Shown here in pieces: positions 56,875-63,913 of a stretch of DNA of 63,913 bases (within the stretch, counting starts at the first letter, position 1; each line of letters opens with the position of its first letter). A program made the position numbers and the translations under genes. A model generated the notes under the pieces. It searched no databases. It was not told the origin of the DNA and saw nothing but the letters and a program-made list of their open reading frames with translations. Where the stretch lies: assembly GCA_013377095.1 (NCBI GenBank), contig JACAAY010000015.1, positions 1 to 63,913 on the forward strand, written 5' to 3'. Source of the stretch: Desulfuromonadales bacterium (GTDB lineage Bacteria; Desulfobacterota; Desulfuromonadia; Geobacterales; Pseudopelobacteraceae).

Positions 56875-58002
56875 ATGAGAGAGTCGGCCATCTTGTTGCT
56901 GGCAATGATCTTTATGCTTTCAGCGTGTTCATCGGAGAAGAACAAGGATCAAACAGCGAGTACGCCGATTCCGGTGAAAATCGGCACCATAAAACGCGTA
57001 CAGGATCGTGAAACCATAACGGTAAGCGGGACAGTCGCCTCGCCGGATGCACCAGCCAATGTGGCGTTCCTGGTTTCCGGAAAGGTGATTCAGGTGGGTC
57101 CGCGGGAAGGGGAGTACGTCAGGAAAGGCCAACGACTGGCCACGATTGACCCGACTGATTACGCGCTCTCTGCCCAGGCCGCCGCGGCCCAGGTGGAACA
57201 GGCCCGGGTCATGTACGAGCGTTCCCGGGACGAATTTCGCCGGATGAAAATGCTGTACGACTCCCAGAGTCTCGCCCCGAACGATTTTCAGAAATTCAAA
57301 GCCGCTTATGAATCCGCACAACAGCAGTTAGATCAGGCTGTCGCACAGACTAAAATAGTCCGAAAACGTTTATCCGATGCAACCCTTTACGCTCCCATCA
57401 AGGGTTTTATTTCAAAACGCTCGGTTGAACCTGGTGAGATGGCAGGCCCTGGACGTCCTGTCTTCGAAATAGTTCAGTTGGATCCCGTGGAAATCAGTGT
57501 TGGCGTGCCGGAAACCGACGTACACACTGTGAAAATTGGCCAGAGCGCCGAGATCAAGGTTCCGGCGTTGCCTGAAGAATCCTTCACGGGAACGGTTCGG
57601 GTCATCAATGTTTCGGCGGATCCGGGTACACGAACCTATATGACTCGCATTACCGTGGCAAATTCCAAACATACTCTTCGGGTTGGCATGGTTGCGCTGG
57701 CCAACATTCGTGGAGACCGGATTCTCAATATCTCAACCTTGCCGGGCGAGGCGGTCGTGCGCGACCAACAGGGCGCCACCGAGGTGTTTGTCTACTACCC
57801 CGACCAGCGCCGTGTGTACGCCAAGCGGGTCGAAGTCGGCACGGTGCATGGTAGAGAGATCGAGATCAAGAGTGGGCTTTCGGGGAATGAATCGATTGTC
57901 GTCGCCGGACAGGGCCGACTCAGGGATGGTGTTGTCGTTTCCGCGATACCAGCGGATGCTTCCGCCGGAACGGTTGGTGCAGCGAAGAGGGAGTTGCACT
58001 GA
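56875..58002 (+). CDS. RND efflux periplasmic adaptor (membrane fusion protein)
   Basis: 375 residues. The lipoprotein signal is LLLAMIFMLSAC at 8-19. Then come a biotinyl-lipoyl-like part (VAFLVSGKVIQVGPREGEYVRKGQRLATIDPTDY), a helical hairpin (AAAAQVEQARVMYERSRDEFRRMKML), and beta-barrel and membrane-proximal parts (LDPVEISVGVPETDVHTVKIGQSAEIKVPALP). It links the pump to the outer-membrane channel. The last codon overlaps the pump start by one base (TGATGA near 58002), so they are coupled. It is the first intact gene after the two remnants. Confidence 0.92.
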   Translation: MRESAILLLAMIFMLSACSSEKNKDQTASTPIPVKIGTIKRVQDRETITVSGTVASPDAPANVAFLVSGKVIQVGPREGEYVRKGQRLATIDPTDYALSAQAAAAQVEQARVMYERSRDEFRRMKMLYDSQSLAPNDFQKFKAAYESAQQQLDQAVAQTKIVRKRLSDATLYAPIKGFISKRSVEPGEMAGPGRPVFEIVQLDPVEISVGVPETDVHTVKIGQSAEIKVPALPEESFTGTVRVINVSADPGTRTYMTRITVANSKHTLRVGMVALANIRGDRILNISTLPGEAVVRDQQGATEVFVYYPDQRRVYAKRVEVGTVHGREIEIKSGLSGNESIVVAGQGRLRDGVVVSAIPADASAGTVGAAKRELH

Positions 58003-61000
58003 TGAACCCCGTTAAAGCTTCTCTTCGTTACCCTGCCGTTACGCTGATCATTACGGCCATGATCGTGATTGTAGGTATTCAGGCCTTTCTGAAAATGCCG
58101 CGGACCGAGGATCCGACCATAACCATCAGGACCGGACTGGTAGCCGCTCTTTATCCGGGCGCCACGTCCGAACAGGTCGAAAAACAGGTTACCAAAACCC
58201 TGGAAAAACATATCTTCAAATTTCCGGAGGTGCGCAAGGAGAAGACCTTTTCTACCAGTCGCCCCGGGCTGGTCATCATCAATGTCGAACTTGAAAACAA
58301 CGTAAAAAATTCTGATGTGTTCTGGGCCAAGCTCCGCAACGAGATGAATGAAGCCCGCGTTACTGAATTGCCGGCGGGGGTCCAGGGGCCAATTGTCAAC
58401 TCCGATTTCGGTGATACCGTGGCCATGCTGATTGCGGTACATGGCAAGCGTTACGGCTATCGCGAACTGCACGATTATGTGGACAAGATTCAGGATGAGA
58501 TGCGGACAATCCGCACGGTTGGAAAACTGGCTACCTATGGCGGACAGAGCGAACAGATCTGGATTACCAGCAGCCTTGAGCGGGTCTCCCAGTATTTCAC
58601 GGATCCACGCCGCGTAGCTCAGGCATTACAGCAGCGCAACGTCATAGAGAGTTCCGGTCGCTTTGATGCGGAACACGCCAAGGTTCCCCTGCGAACGACC
58701 GGGGTGTTTACAACCGAAGAGCAGATTCGAGACGTCCTGGTGGATGTCTCCAAAACCGGGCAACCGGTTTATATCCGCGACTTTGCCGATGTTGCGCGCC
58801 GTTATCAGGACCCAACCTTCCTTGTCCGCTACGACGGCGAACAAAGCATGCTCTTGTCCGTCGAAATGCAAAAGGGGCAGAACATCGTGGAACTTGGGGA
58901 CCAGATCGCGCTGGTGTTCAATCGCCTGACAACAGTGCTGCCGCCTGATGTCCAGCTTGACCTGATTGCCAACCAACCGGCGGTCGTGAAAAGCCGCATC
59001 ACGACTCTGACCCACGAGTTTTTGCTGGCTATCGGTTCGGTTGTTCTCGTCACTCTTCTGCTTCTGCCGATCCGTGTCGCTGTCATAGCAGCGCTTGCGA
59101 TACCGGTAACCCTGTGCGCGACGCTGGGGGTCATGAACTCTCTGGGCATAACGTTGCATCAGGTATCAATCGCGGCCCTGATCATGGTACTCGGTATCGT
59201 TGTGGATGACGCAATTGTGATTGCGGACAATTACGTCGATCTTCTTGACCGGAAGGTCCCTAAAGCGGAGGCTTCCTGGCGTTGCGCCACCGATGTTGTC
59301 GTTCCCGTGTTCACGGCGACACTTACGATTATTGCAGCCTTTTTACCGTTCCTGATTCTTACCGGTTCAGCCGGTGAATTCATCATGGCCCTGCCCATCA
59401 CCGTTACAATTGCGTTGTCGGTTTCGTTCGTTGTGGCCGTCATGCTCACGCCCATACTGTGCAGATTCTTTATAAAGAAGGGACTGCATGATCCAGAGGC
59501 CGGTACGGCGTCCGACAAAAAGAAGAAATTCAGCATTCTTGACCAACTTCAATCGGCCTACAAAAGTGCCATTACCGGTTTCATGGCCAGAAAATATCTC
59601 GCCGTTGCCCTTGGAATCTGCGCGTTTGTCGCCGGCCTGCTCCTCTTCAAATTCGTTCCACAGCAGTTCTTTCCGACCGCCGAGCGCAATCAGTTCGTAA
59701 TTGATGTCTGGATGGGGCAGGGTTCCCGTATCGAGTCCACCGATGCGGTCATGCGCCGTATCGAACTGCATCTGGCCGGAAGAAAAGAAATAACCCACTA
59801 CGCCAGCTTCGCGGGACAGAGCGCCCCCAGATTTTACTATAATGTTAATCCGCAACAACCGGATGCAGCCTATGGCCAGCTCATCGTCACTACCTCATCG
59901 GAGAAGGATACACCACGACTGGTAGGAGAACTGCGGGTCAGCCTGGCCACGTTGGCGCCTGAAGCGCTGGTTATCGTCAAAGAACTGCAGCAGGGATCGT
60001 TGATGGAGGCTCCTGTCGAGGTGCGCATCTCCGGTGATGATATCGCGGAGTTGAAGCGTCTCGGTTCACAGGTACAGAGTATCCTGGCCGACGTTCCTTT
60101 TTCCCAGTTTGTCCACCAGGATTATTACAATGACTCATACATGGTGGATGTAAATGTGAACAATGAGCTGGCCAATCGCCTCGGCATAACCGATGCCTCT
60201 GTTTCGAGACTTCTTGCCGGAGCATTTGACGGTGGCCCGGTAAGCACCTTCTGGGAAGGTGACCGGCCTGTCACGATCATGCTGCGCCTCGACCAGGACT
60301 CGCGATCCTCATATGCCAATGTACTCAATACCTACGTGACATCCCAGGTATCGCATGCCAGCGTGCCCCTTCGTTCCATTGCCACCCTTGTACCGGAGTG
60401 GCAGACCAGCCGTATCGTGCGCCGGAACGGGGTACGGACGCTGACCGTTCGCGGTTTTGTCAAACCGGGTTTTTACGGCTCCGACCTCCAGAAAAAGGTT
60501 GAACCCCGGATAAAGGCGTTGCACCTTCCGCCAGGCTACCGGATCGAGTACGGCGGTGAAAAATTCAACCAGAGTGAGACCTTTCCCCAGATGCTGGTTG
60601 CCCTCGGCATCAGTCTGATAGCGATCTTCCTGGTTCTGCTGATTCAGTTTAAAAATATCTCCGAGCCCCTGATCGTAATGTCGTCGATACCGATGGCATT
60701 GCTTGGAGCAGTTTTTGGTCTGGTCATTACCGGCAATCCGTTCGGTTTCACCGCCTTCATGGGGATGATCAGCCTGTGCGGCATTGTTGTGCGGAATGCC
60801 ATTATCCTGGTTGATTATGTAAATGAAAAGTTGGTCGAAGGACAAACTCTTGAACAAGCCGCCATGGAAGCGGGTGAACGACGGCTGCGTCCGATCTTTT
60901 TAACGACGATGGCTGCTGCGGTAGGGGTAACGCCGATGATCTTGTCAGGCTCCAGCCTTTGGAGTCCGCTTGCAAGCGTGATTGCCGTAGGGCTGATTTT

Positions 61001-62393
61001 TTCCATGTTCTTCACGCTTCTGGTCGTACCGGTACTGTTCGTCATCATTAAATCACGGGCAGGCAAAGCTGTACCTCCTGTTATTGCGATGATGTCGGCA
61101 GTTTTGCTTTTGGGGGTCGGCCATGCTTCGGCGGAGACACTCAAACTCACTCTGCATGAAGCTGTTGATCTGGCGCTGAAGCAAAATTCAATCCTGAAGA
61201 TCAGCCGGACGAGGGTGGTCGAAAACCAGCACAAGGTGGTTTCCGTGCGAGCCGATTATTTTCCGCACCTGTCGAACGACACAAAATACCTGGCCCTCTC
61301 CAGTCGGCAACTGGTAACCATTCCTGCCGGTGGCCTTGGAACAATTCCCGGTTTAGGAGCGTTTCCCAGCCAAACGATGTCGCTTGAACAGGGCTCATCG
61401 ACACTCCTGATCAGCAACACGACACTCACTCAGCCATTAACGCAATTATTCAAAATCCACGAAGCCACCAGCATCGCCAAAAGTGATCAGAAAATCGCGG
61501 AGGCTGAAGTAAAGAAGGCCGAAGATGCCGTTGTCTATACCGTGCATCAGCTTTTTTTCGGTTTGCTGATTGCGGGCAAGCAGAAAGAATCCCTCCAGGC
61601 TGCTTTGGTTGCAGCAGAGGAATACGTGCGAGAAAGCGAGGAGGGAGTCCGGGCCGGCAATCTGCTTGATGTCGCGGTACTAAAGAGTCGGGTCAACCTG
61701 CTGCAAAACAGGCAATCCCTGCTTGCAACCGAGATTCAAATTTTAGACCTGACTTCGGAGCTGGATGACCTGTTGGGACTTCCGCTGGATACCGGACTTG
61801 ATCTGACCGAGGTGGATACCACCGCTTCATCGACACAAACTCGCACTCCATATCCCGAAAATCCGGAACTGCAAGCGGCACGGGAGACGGTCGTAAAAAC
61901 CCGCCATGCCTTGAGCGCCGCTCGCGATGAATATATCCCCGACATCTCGCTTTTTGCGCGCCATACCTACCAGGATGGAGCGCCCTTCATTACGCACAAT
62001 ATCGGTACGTTCGGCATGCAGCTGACCTGGAATGTGTTCGACTGGGGTAAGCGCGGGGGAGTTGTCGGTCAGCGACAGGCTCAATACGCTCAAGCCGAAG
62101 AAAATCTTACTCGGTTGGAAAAACGCATCACCGTGGAAACTGACAAGGTATATCGAAAACTGGATCGAACAAAAAAGATGCTGGATGTGGCAAAAGAGAT
62201 GCGGGCATTGAACGAAGAAAATCTTCGCCTGAGCACAAACCAGCTGAAGGCCGGAACGTTAACCGATGCAAAATATGCCGAATCGAGGGCAATGGCGTTG
62301 CAAGCCGAGGTGAACGAATTGCAGACCAAGCTCGACCACCTGCTTGCGGAAGCCGAACTCAGGCGGATTAGTGGCACAGGAATACATAAATAA
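58002..62393 (+). CDS. RND efflux pump fused to a TolC-like outer-membrane channel
   Basis: 1463 residues without a stop. Residues 1-1020 are a complete RND permease: first helix (RYPAVTLIITAMIVIVGIQAFL), porter loops, the helix-4 proton relay VLGIVVDDAIVIADNYVDLL, and the last helices (ITGNPFGFTAFMGMISLCGIVVRNAIILVDYVNE; SVIAVGLIFSMFFTLLVVPVLFVII). Then IAMMSAVLLLGVGHASA, a clear signal peptide with ASA|E at 1044/1045, opens a TolC/OMF protein (LTLHEAVDLALKQNSILKISR to KLDHLLAEAELRRISG). The signal would let signal peptidase cut the product into pump and channel. Fusions of this kind are known for CusA/CzcA-type pumps in Bacteroidetes. The substrate is unknown. Confidence 0.92.
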   Translation: MNPVKASLRYPAVTLIITAMIVIVGIQAFLKMPRTEDPTITIRTGLVAALYPGATSEQVEKQVTKTLEKHIFKFPEVRKEKTFSTSRPGLVIINVELENNVKNSDVFWAKLRNEMNEARVTELPAGVQGPIVNSDFGDTVAMLIAVHGKRYGYRELHDYVDKIQDEMRTIRTVGKLATYGGQSEQIWITSSLERVSQYFTDPRRVAQALQQRNVIESSGRFDAEHAKVPLRTTGVFTTEEQIRDVLVDVSKTGQPVYIRDFADVARRYQDPTFLVRYDGEQSMLLSVEMQKGQNIVELGDQIALVFNRLTTVLPPDVQLDLIANQPAVVKSRITTLTHEFLLAIGSVVLVTLLLLPIRVAVIAALAIPVTLCATLGVMNSLGITLHQVSIAALIMVLGIVVDDAIVIADNYVDLLDRKVPKAEASWRCATDVVVPVFTATLTIIAAFLPFLILTGSAGEFIMALPITVTIALSVSFVVAVMLTPILCRFFIKKGLHDPEAGTASDKKKKFSILDQLQSAYKSAITGFMARKYLAVALGICAFVAGLLLFKFVPQQFFPTAERNQFVIDVWMGQGSRIESTDAVMRRIELHLAGRKEITHYASFAGQSAPRFYYNVNPQQPDAAYGQLIVTTSSEKDTPRLVGELRVSLATLAPEALVIVKELQQGSLMEAPVEVRISGDDIAELKRLGSQVQSILADVPFSQFVHQDYYNDSYMVDVNVNNELANRLGITDASVSRLLAGAFDGGPVSTFWEGDRPVTIMLRLDQDSRSSYANVLNTYVTSQVSHASVPLRSIATLVPEWQTSRIVRRNGVRTLTVRGFVKPGFYGSDLQKKVEPRIKALHLPPGYRIEYGGEKFNQSETFPQMLVALGISLIAIFLVLLIQFKNISEPLIVMSSIPMALLGAVFGLVITGNPFGFTAFMGMISLCGIVVRNAIILVDYVNEKLVEGQTLEQAAMEAGERRLRPIFLTTMAAAVGVTPMILSGSSLWSPLASVIAVGLIFSMFFTLLVVPVLFVIIKSRAGKAVPPVIAMMSAVLLLGVGHASAETLKLTLHEAVDLALKQNSILKISRTRVVENQHKVVSVRADYFPHLSNDTKYLALSSRQLVTIPAGGLGTIPGLGAFPSQTMSLEQGSSTLLISNTTLTQPLTQLFKIHEATSIAKSDQKIAEAEVKKAEDAVVYTVHQLFFGLLIAGKQKESLQAALVAAEEYVRESEEGVRAGNLLDVAVLKSRVNLLQNRQSLLATEIQILDLTSELDDLLGLPLDTGLDLTEVDTTASSTQTRTPYPENPELQAARETVVKTRHALSAARDEYIPDISLFARHTYQDGAPFITHNIGTFGMQLTWNVFDWGKRGGVVGQRQAQYAQAEENLTRLEKRITVETDKVYRKLDRTKKMLDVAKEMRALNEENLRLSTNQLKAGTLTDAKYAESRAMALQAEVNELQTKLDHLLAEAELRRISGTGIHK

Positions 62394-62505
62394 AGCTTGA
62401 AATCTCGACAAGATCCGGAAAAACAACCAGATTGATAGTGATGAACTGCAGCTCTGGGTGCATTACATGAAGGAGTATGAAGAATAAATATTTCCCTCAA
62501 CGTGG

Positions 62506-62651
62506 TCCGTTGCTTATGGCAGAAATGTTATATATGGCGGATCCTTCATGCGGATTAATCATCACACCACTCTCTTTCCTGTCATTTTTATCCGCATAAT
62601 CAGACCATTACACTGACAGCGTTCAAATGCTTTCTGCGGCATGATAGTTGC
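62506..62651 (+). promoter_or_regulatory. Sigma-54 control unit 15
   Basis: Palindrome 62506-62541, third half-site TGCGG 62549-62553, IHF-like site AATCAGACCATTA 62598-62610 with one mismatch, promoter CGGCATGATAGTTGC 62637-62651; spacing 96 and 27 bp. It drives the secreted protein at 62777 and probably clpB. The palindrome begins 113 bp after the pump gene ends. Confidence 0.78.
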
Positions 62652-62670
62652 CTTTATTACGACTTGAAAG

Positions 62671-62738
62671 TCCCCATTCTTTGGGTGGGGATTCAGCCGC
62701 CATTTACTCATTACACCGTTGGTCGGATAACACCAACG
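62671..62738 (+). other. Two hairpins in the 5' leader of control unit 15
   Basis: Transcription should begin about 12 bp past the -12 box, near 62663. Directly after lie TCCCCA (62671-62676) facing TGGGGA (62685-62690), and CGTTGGT (62717-62723) facing ACCAACG (62732-62738) with an 8-base loop. They could stabilise the mRNA end. The first also looks like the end hairpin of IS200/IS605 elements, so it might be a relic of one. No T-run follows, so termination is unlikely. Confidence 0.4.
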
Positions 62739-62776
62739 ACCGCCAAAGTGACGGAACGGGAAGGAAGGAGCATATC

Positions 62777-63391
62777 ATGAAAAGAACACTCCTGTTGTGT
62801 CTCGTCGTATGTATTGCATGTGTAACTCCCGGATACGGCGCACAAACAGTCTCCAAGCTGAGAGGCATACCGCTCGAATGGAAGCCGACGGAGGCGATCA
62901 GTTCCTATGGAGCAATCGACGTGAGCGCTTACCATAATGCGCATTTTGTTATCAGGCCGTTCACCGATGTGCGCACGCAGCCCGCTGACATCGGAATCAA
63001 TACCGAGAAACGTTTTTCCGGTCGGGACATGCATGTTACGACACGACAGAACGTGGCTGGCTGGTTGACGGGCAAATGTGCCAAAGTCTTCTCGCAGTTT
63101 GGCATCAATGCAGTCACCAGCAACGGGACATTCTTCGTGGATGCTGCTGTTGTCAGCTTTTTCGTTACGGAAAGTTCTGATTACAATGCCGACGTTTCAT
63201 TGAATGTCACGCTGACGGCAAAAAACGGCACGGTTGTTTGGAAGGGAATGACCACCGGAAACGCGACCCGCTTCGGGCGTTCCCATAAGGCTGAAAATTA
63301 TTATGAAGCACTGAGCAATGCCACCATTTCGGCGGTTCACGGACTCCTGAACAACGATTCATTCAAACGGGCGGTTCTGGAGAACATATAA
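62777..63391 (+). CDS. Secreted protein of unknown function
   Basis: 204 residues from ATG 62777 (AAGGAAGGAG at 6 bp). A signal peptide (MKRTLLLCLVVCIACVTPGYGA) is followed by ISSYGAIDVSAYHNAHFVIRPFTDVR and an alpha/beta part (GWLTGKCAKVFSQFGINAV, FFVDAAVVSFFVTESSDYNADVSLNVTLTAKNGTVVWKGMTTGNATRFGRS), which resembles YajG-like or LpoB-like periplasmic domains, though without a lipobox. It would be periplasmic. It lies 30 bp before clpB, in the same unit. Confidence 0.65.
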   Translation: MKRTLLLCLVVCIACVTPGYGAQTVSKLRGIPLEWKPTEAISSYGAIDVSAYHNAHFVIRPFTDVRTQPADIGINTEKRFSGRDMHVTTRQNVAGWLTGKCAKVFSQFGINAVTSNGTFFVDAAVVSFFVTESSDYNADVSLNVTLTAKNGTVVWKGMTTGNATRFGRSHKAENYYEALSNATISAVHGLLNNDSFKRAVLENI

Positions 63392-63420
63392 ATAATCTTA
63401 ATACCCAAAAAGGAACACAC

Positions 63421-63913
63421 ATGGATCTCAATCGTCTTACCCAAAAATCCCAGGAAGCTCTTGCCGAAGCGCAGAGCAAGGCGGTCACCTACGGCCATGT
63501 GGAAGTCGATGGCGAACATCTGCTCTGGGCGCTGCTGGATCAATCCGATGGCCTGGTGCCACGGCTTCTTCAGCGCATGGATATCCGACCGGAGCATGTG
63601 AAGCAGGAGGTTGAAAACGAACTGGATAAACGACCCCATGTGTCCGGACCTGGCACGGAACAGGGCAAGATTCTCATATCCCAGCGCCTATCACGCATCC
63701 TTGTGGCTGCTGAAAACGAAGCCAAACGACTCAAGGACGAGTATGTCTCCGTAGAGCATCTGCTGATGGCCCTGGTGGCCGAAGGGGAAAAAACACCCTC
63801 GGGCAAGATCCTTAAACGCGCCGGAATCGATCGGGAAAAACTGCTTACGACCCTGACCGCGGTACGCGGCAACCAGCGGGTCCAGAGCGCCAACCCCGAA
63901 GCCAGCTATGAGG
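63421..63913 (+). CDS. clpB: ClpB disaggregase, 5' part
   Basis: The ATG at 63421 (AAGGAA upstream) opens MDLNRLTQKSQEALAEAQSK, the N-terminal domain of ClpB, with two Clp-N repeats (VEVDGEHLLWALLDQSDGLV; YVSVEHLLMALVAEGE). 164 codons are present before the window ends, before the first ATPase domain. ClpB works with DnaK to dissolve protein aggregates, and dnaK is in a neighbouring cassette. It is the second gene behind control unit 15. Confidence 0.93.
   Translation, partial: MDLNRLTQKSQEALAEAQSKAVTYGHVEVDGEHLLWALLDQSDGLVPRLLQRMDIRPEHVKQEVENELDKRPHVSGPGTEQGKILISQRLSRILVAAENEAKRLKDEYVSVEHLLMALVAEGEKTPSGKILKRAGIDREKLLTTLTAVRGNQRVQSANPEASYE

Overview
The window reads as a bacterial chromosomal island, most likely from a Geobacter/Pelobacter-type deltaproteobacterium (Desulfobacterota). 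I infer this from the many sigma-54 enhancer-binding proteins and multi-PAS sensors, the oxygen-defence genes of an anaerobe, and the overall look of the proteins; no rRNA or other marker fixes the taxon. I see no tRNA, rRNA, CRISPR array or transposase gene.

The main finding is one repeated control unit that organises nearly the whole 64 kb. I find 15 copies of a 36-bp imperfect palindrome (half-site TCCGTCATATWTGRCA facing its inverse). Each is followed, usually 95-97 bp away, by a near-identical sigma-54 promoter (best form TGGCACGTTAGTTGC). A third half-site lies about 8-12 bp beyond the palindrome on the promoter side. An IHF-like site (WATCAANNNNTTR) lies 26-27 bp before the -24 box. 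Two palindromes sit symmetrically between divergent promoters, giving 17 promoters in all. Most transcription units end just before the next palindrome, so the island is a chain of [enhancer - IHF - sigma-54 promoter - cargo] cassettes.

Layout. 1-2.2 kb: methyltransferase (cut by the window edge), superoxide dismutase and a CHRD remnant, all minus strand. 2.4-10.5 kb, plus strand: a PAS-type enhancer-binding protein (EBP), a small membrane peptide with a CheB-like protein, a STAS protein with a PAS-GGDEF protein, a response-regulator EBP and a ribbon-helix-helix protein. 10.6-15.1 kb: oleate hydratase, GH13 glucan enzyme, AI-2E-type exporter. 15.4-21.4 kb: CurA-like reductase, PoxB, WrbA, class I aldolase, EEP-family phosphoesterase and a secreted protein. 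21.6-31.1 kb: an operon of REC-EBP, kaiC, two kaiB and two large histidine kinases. 31.6-37.2 kb: baeRF/HhH pair, then ferritin-like protein, CbpA, CbpM, transketolase remnant and cydAB. 37.6-41.3 kb: DUF748 protein, BTAD-type regulator and small proteins. 41.3-48.4 kb: P-type ATPase and an Mla-type lipid transporter. 48.9-53.8 kb: MtfA peptidase, RpoH-type sigma factor, flavodiiron protein, PRC-barrel protein, adenylate kinase. 54.1-62.4 kb: DnaK, FKBP, RND adaptor and an RND pump fused to a TolC-like protein. 62.8 kb to the end: secreted protein and the start of ClpB.

How it fits together (inference): two EBPs with almost the same AAA+ and DNA-binding regions, one with PAS input and one with a receiver and linked to KaiBC and histidine kinases, would bind the palindromes and switch on protein-quality-control, oxygen-defence, envelope and carbon-metabolism cargo. 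The receiver EBP/kai operon and the third EBP carry the same control unit, which implies feedback. Five gene remnants inside the cassettes show that cargo turns over.
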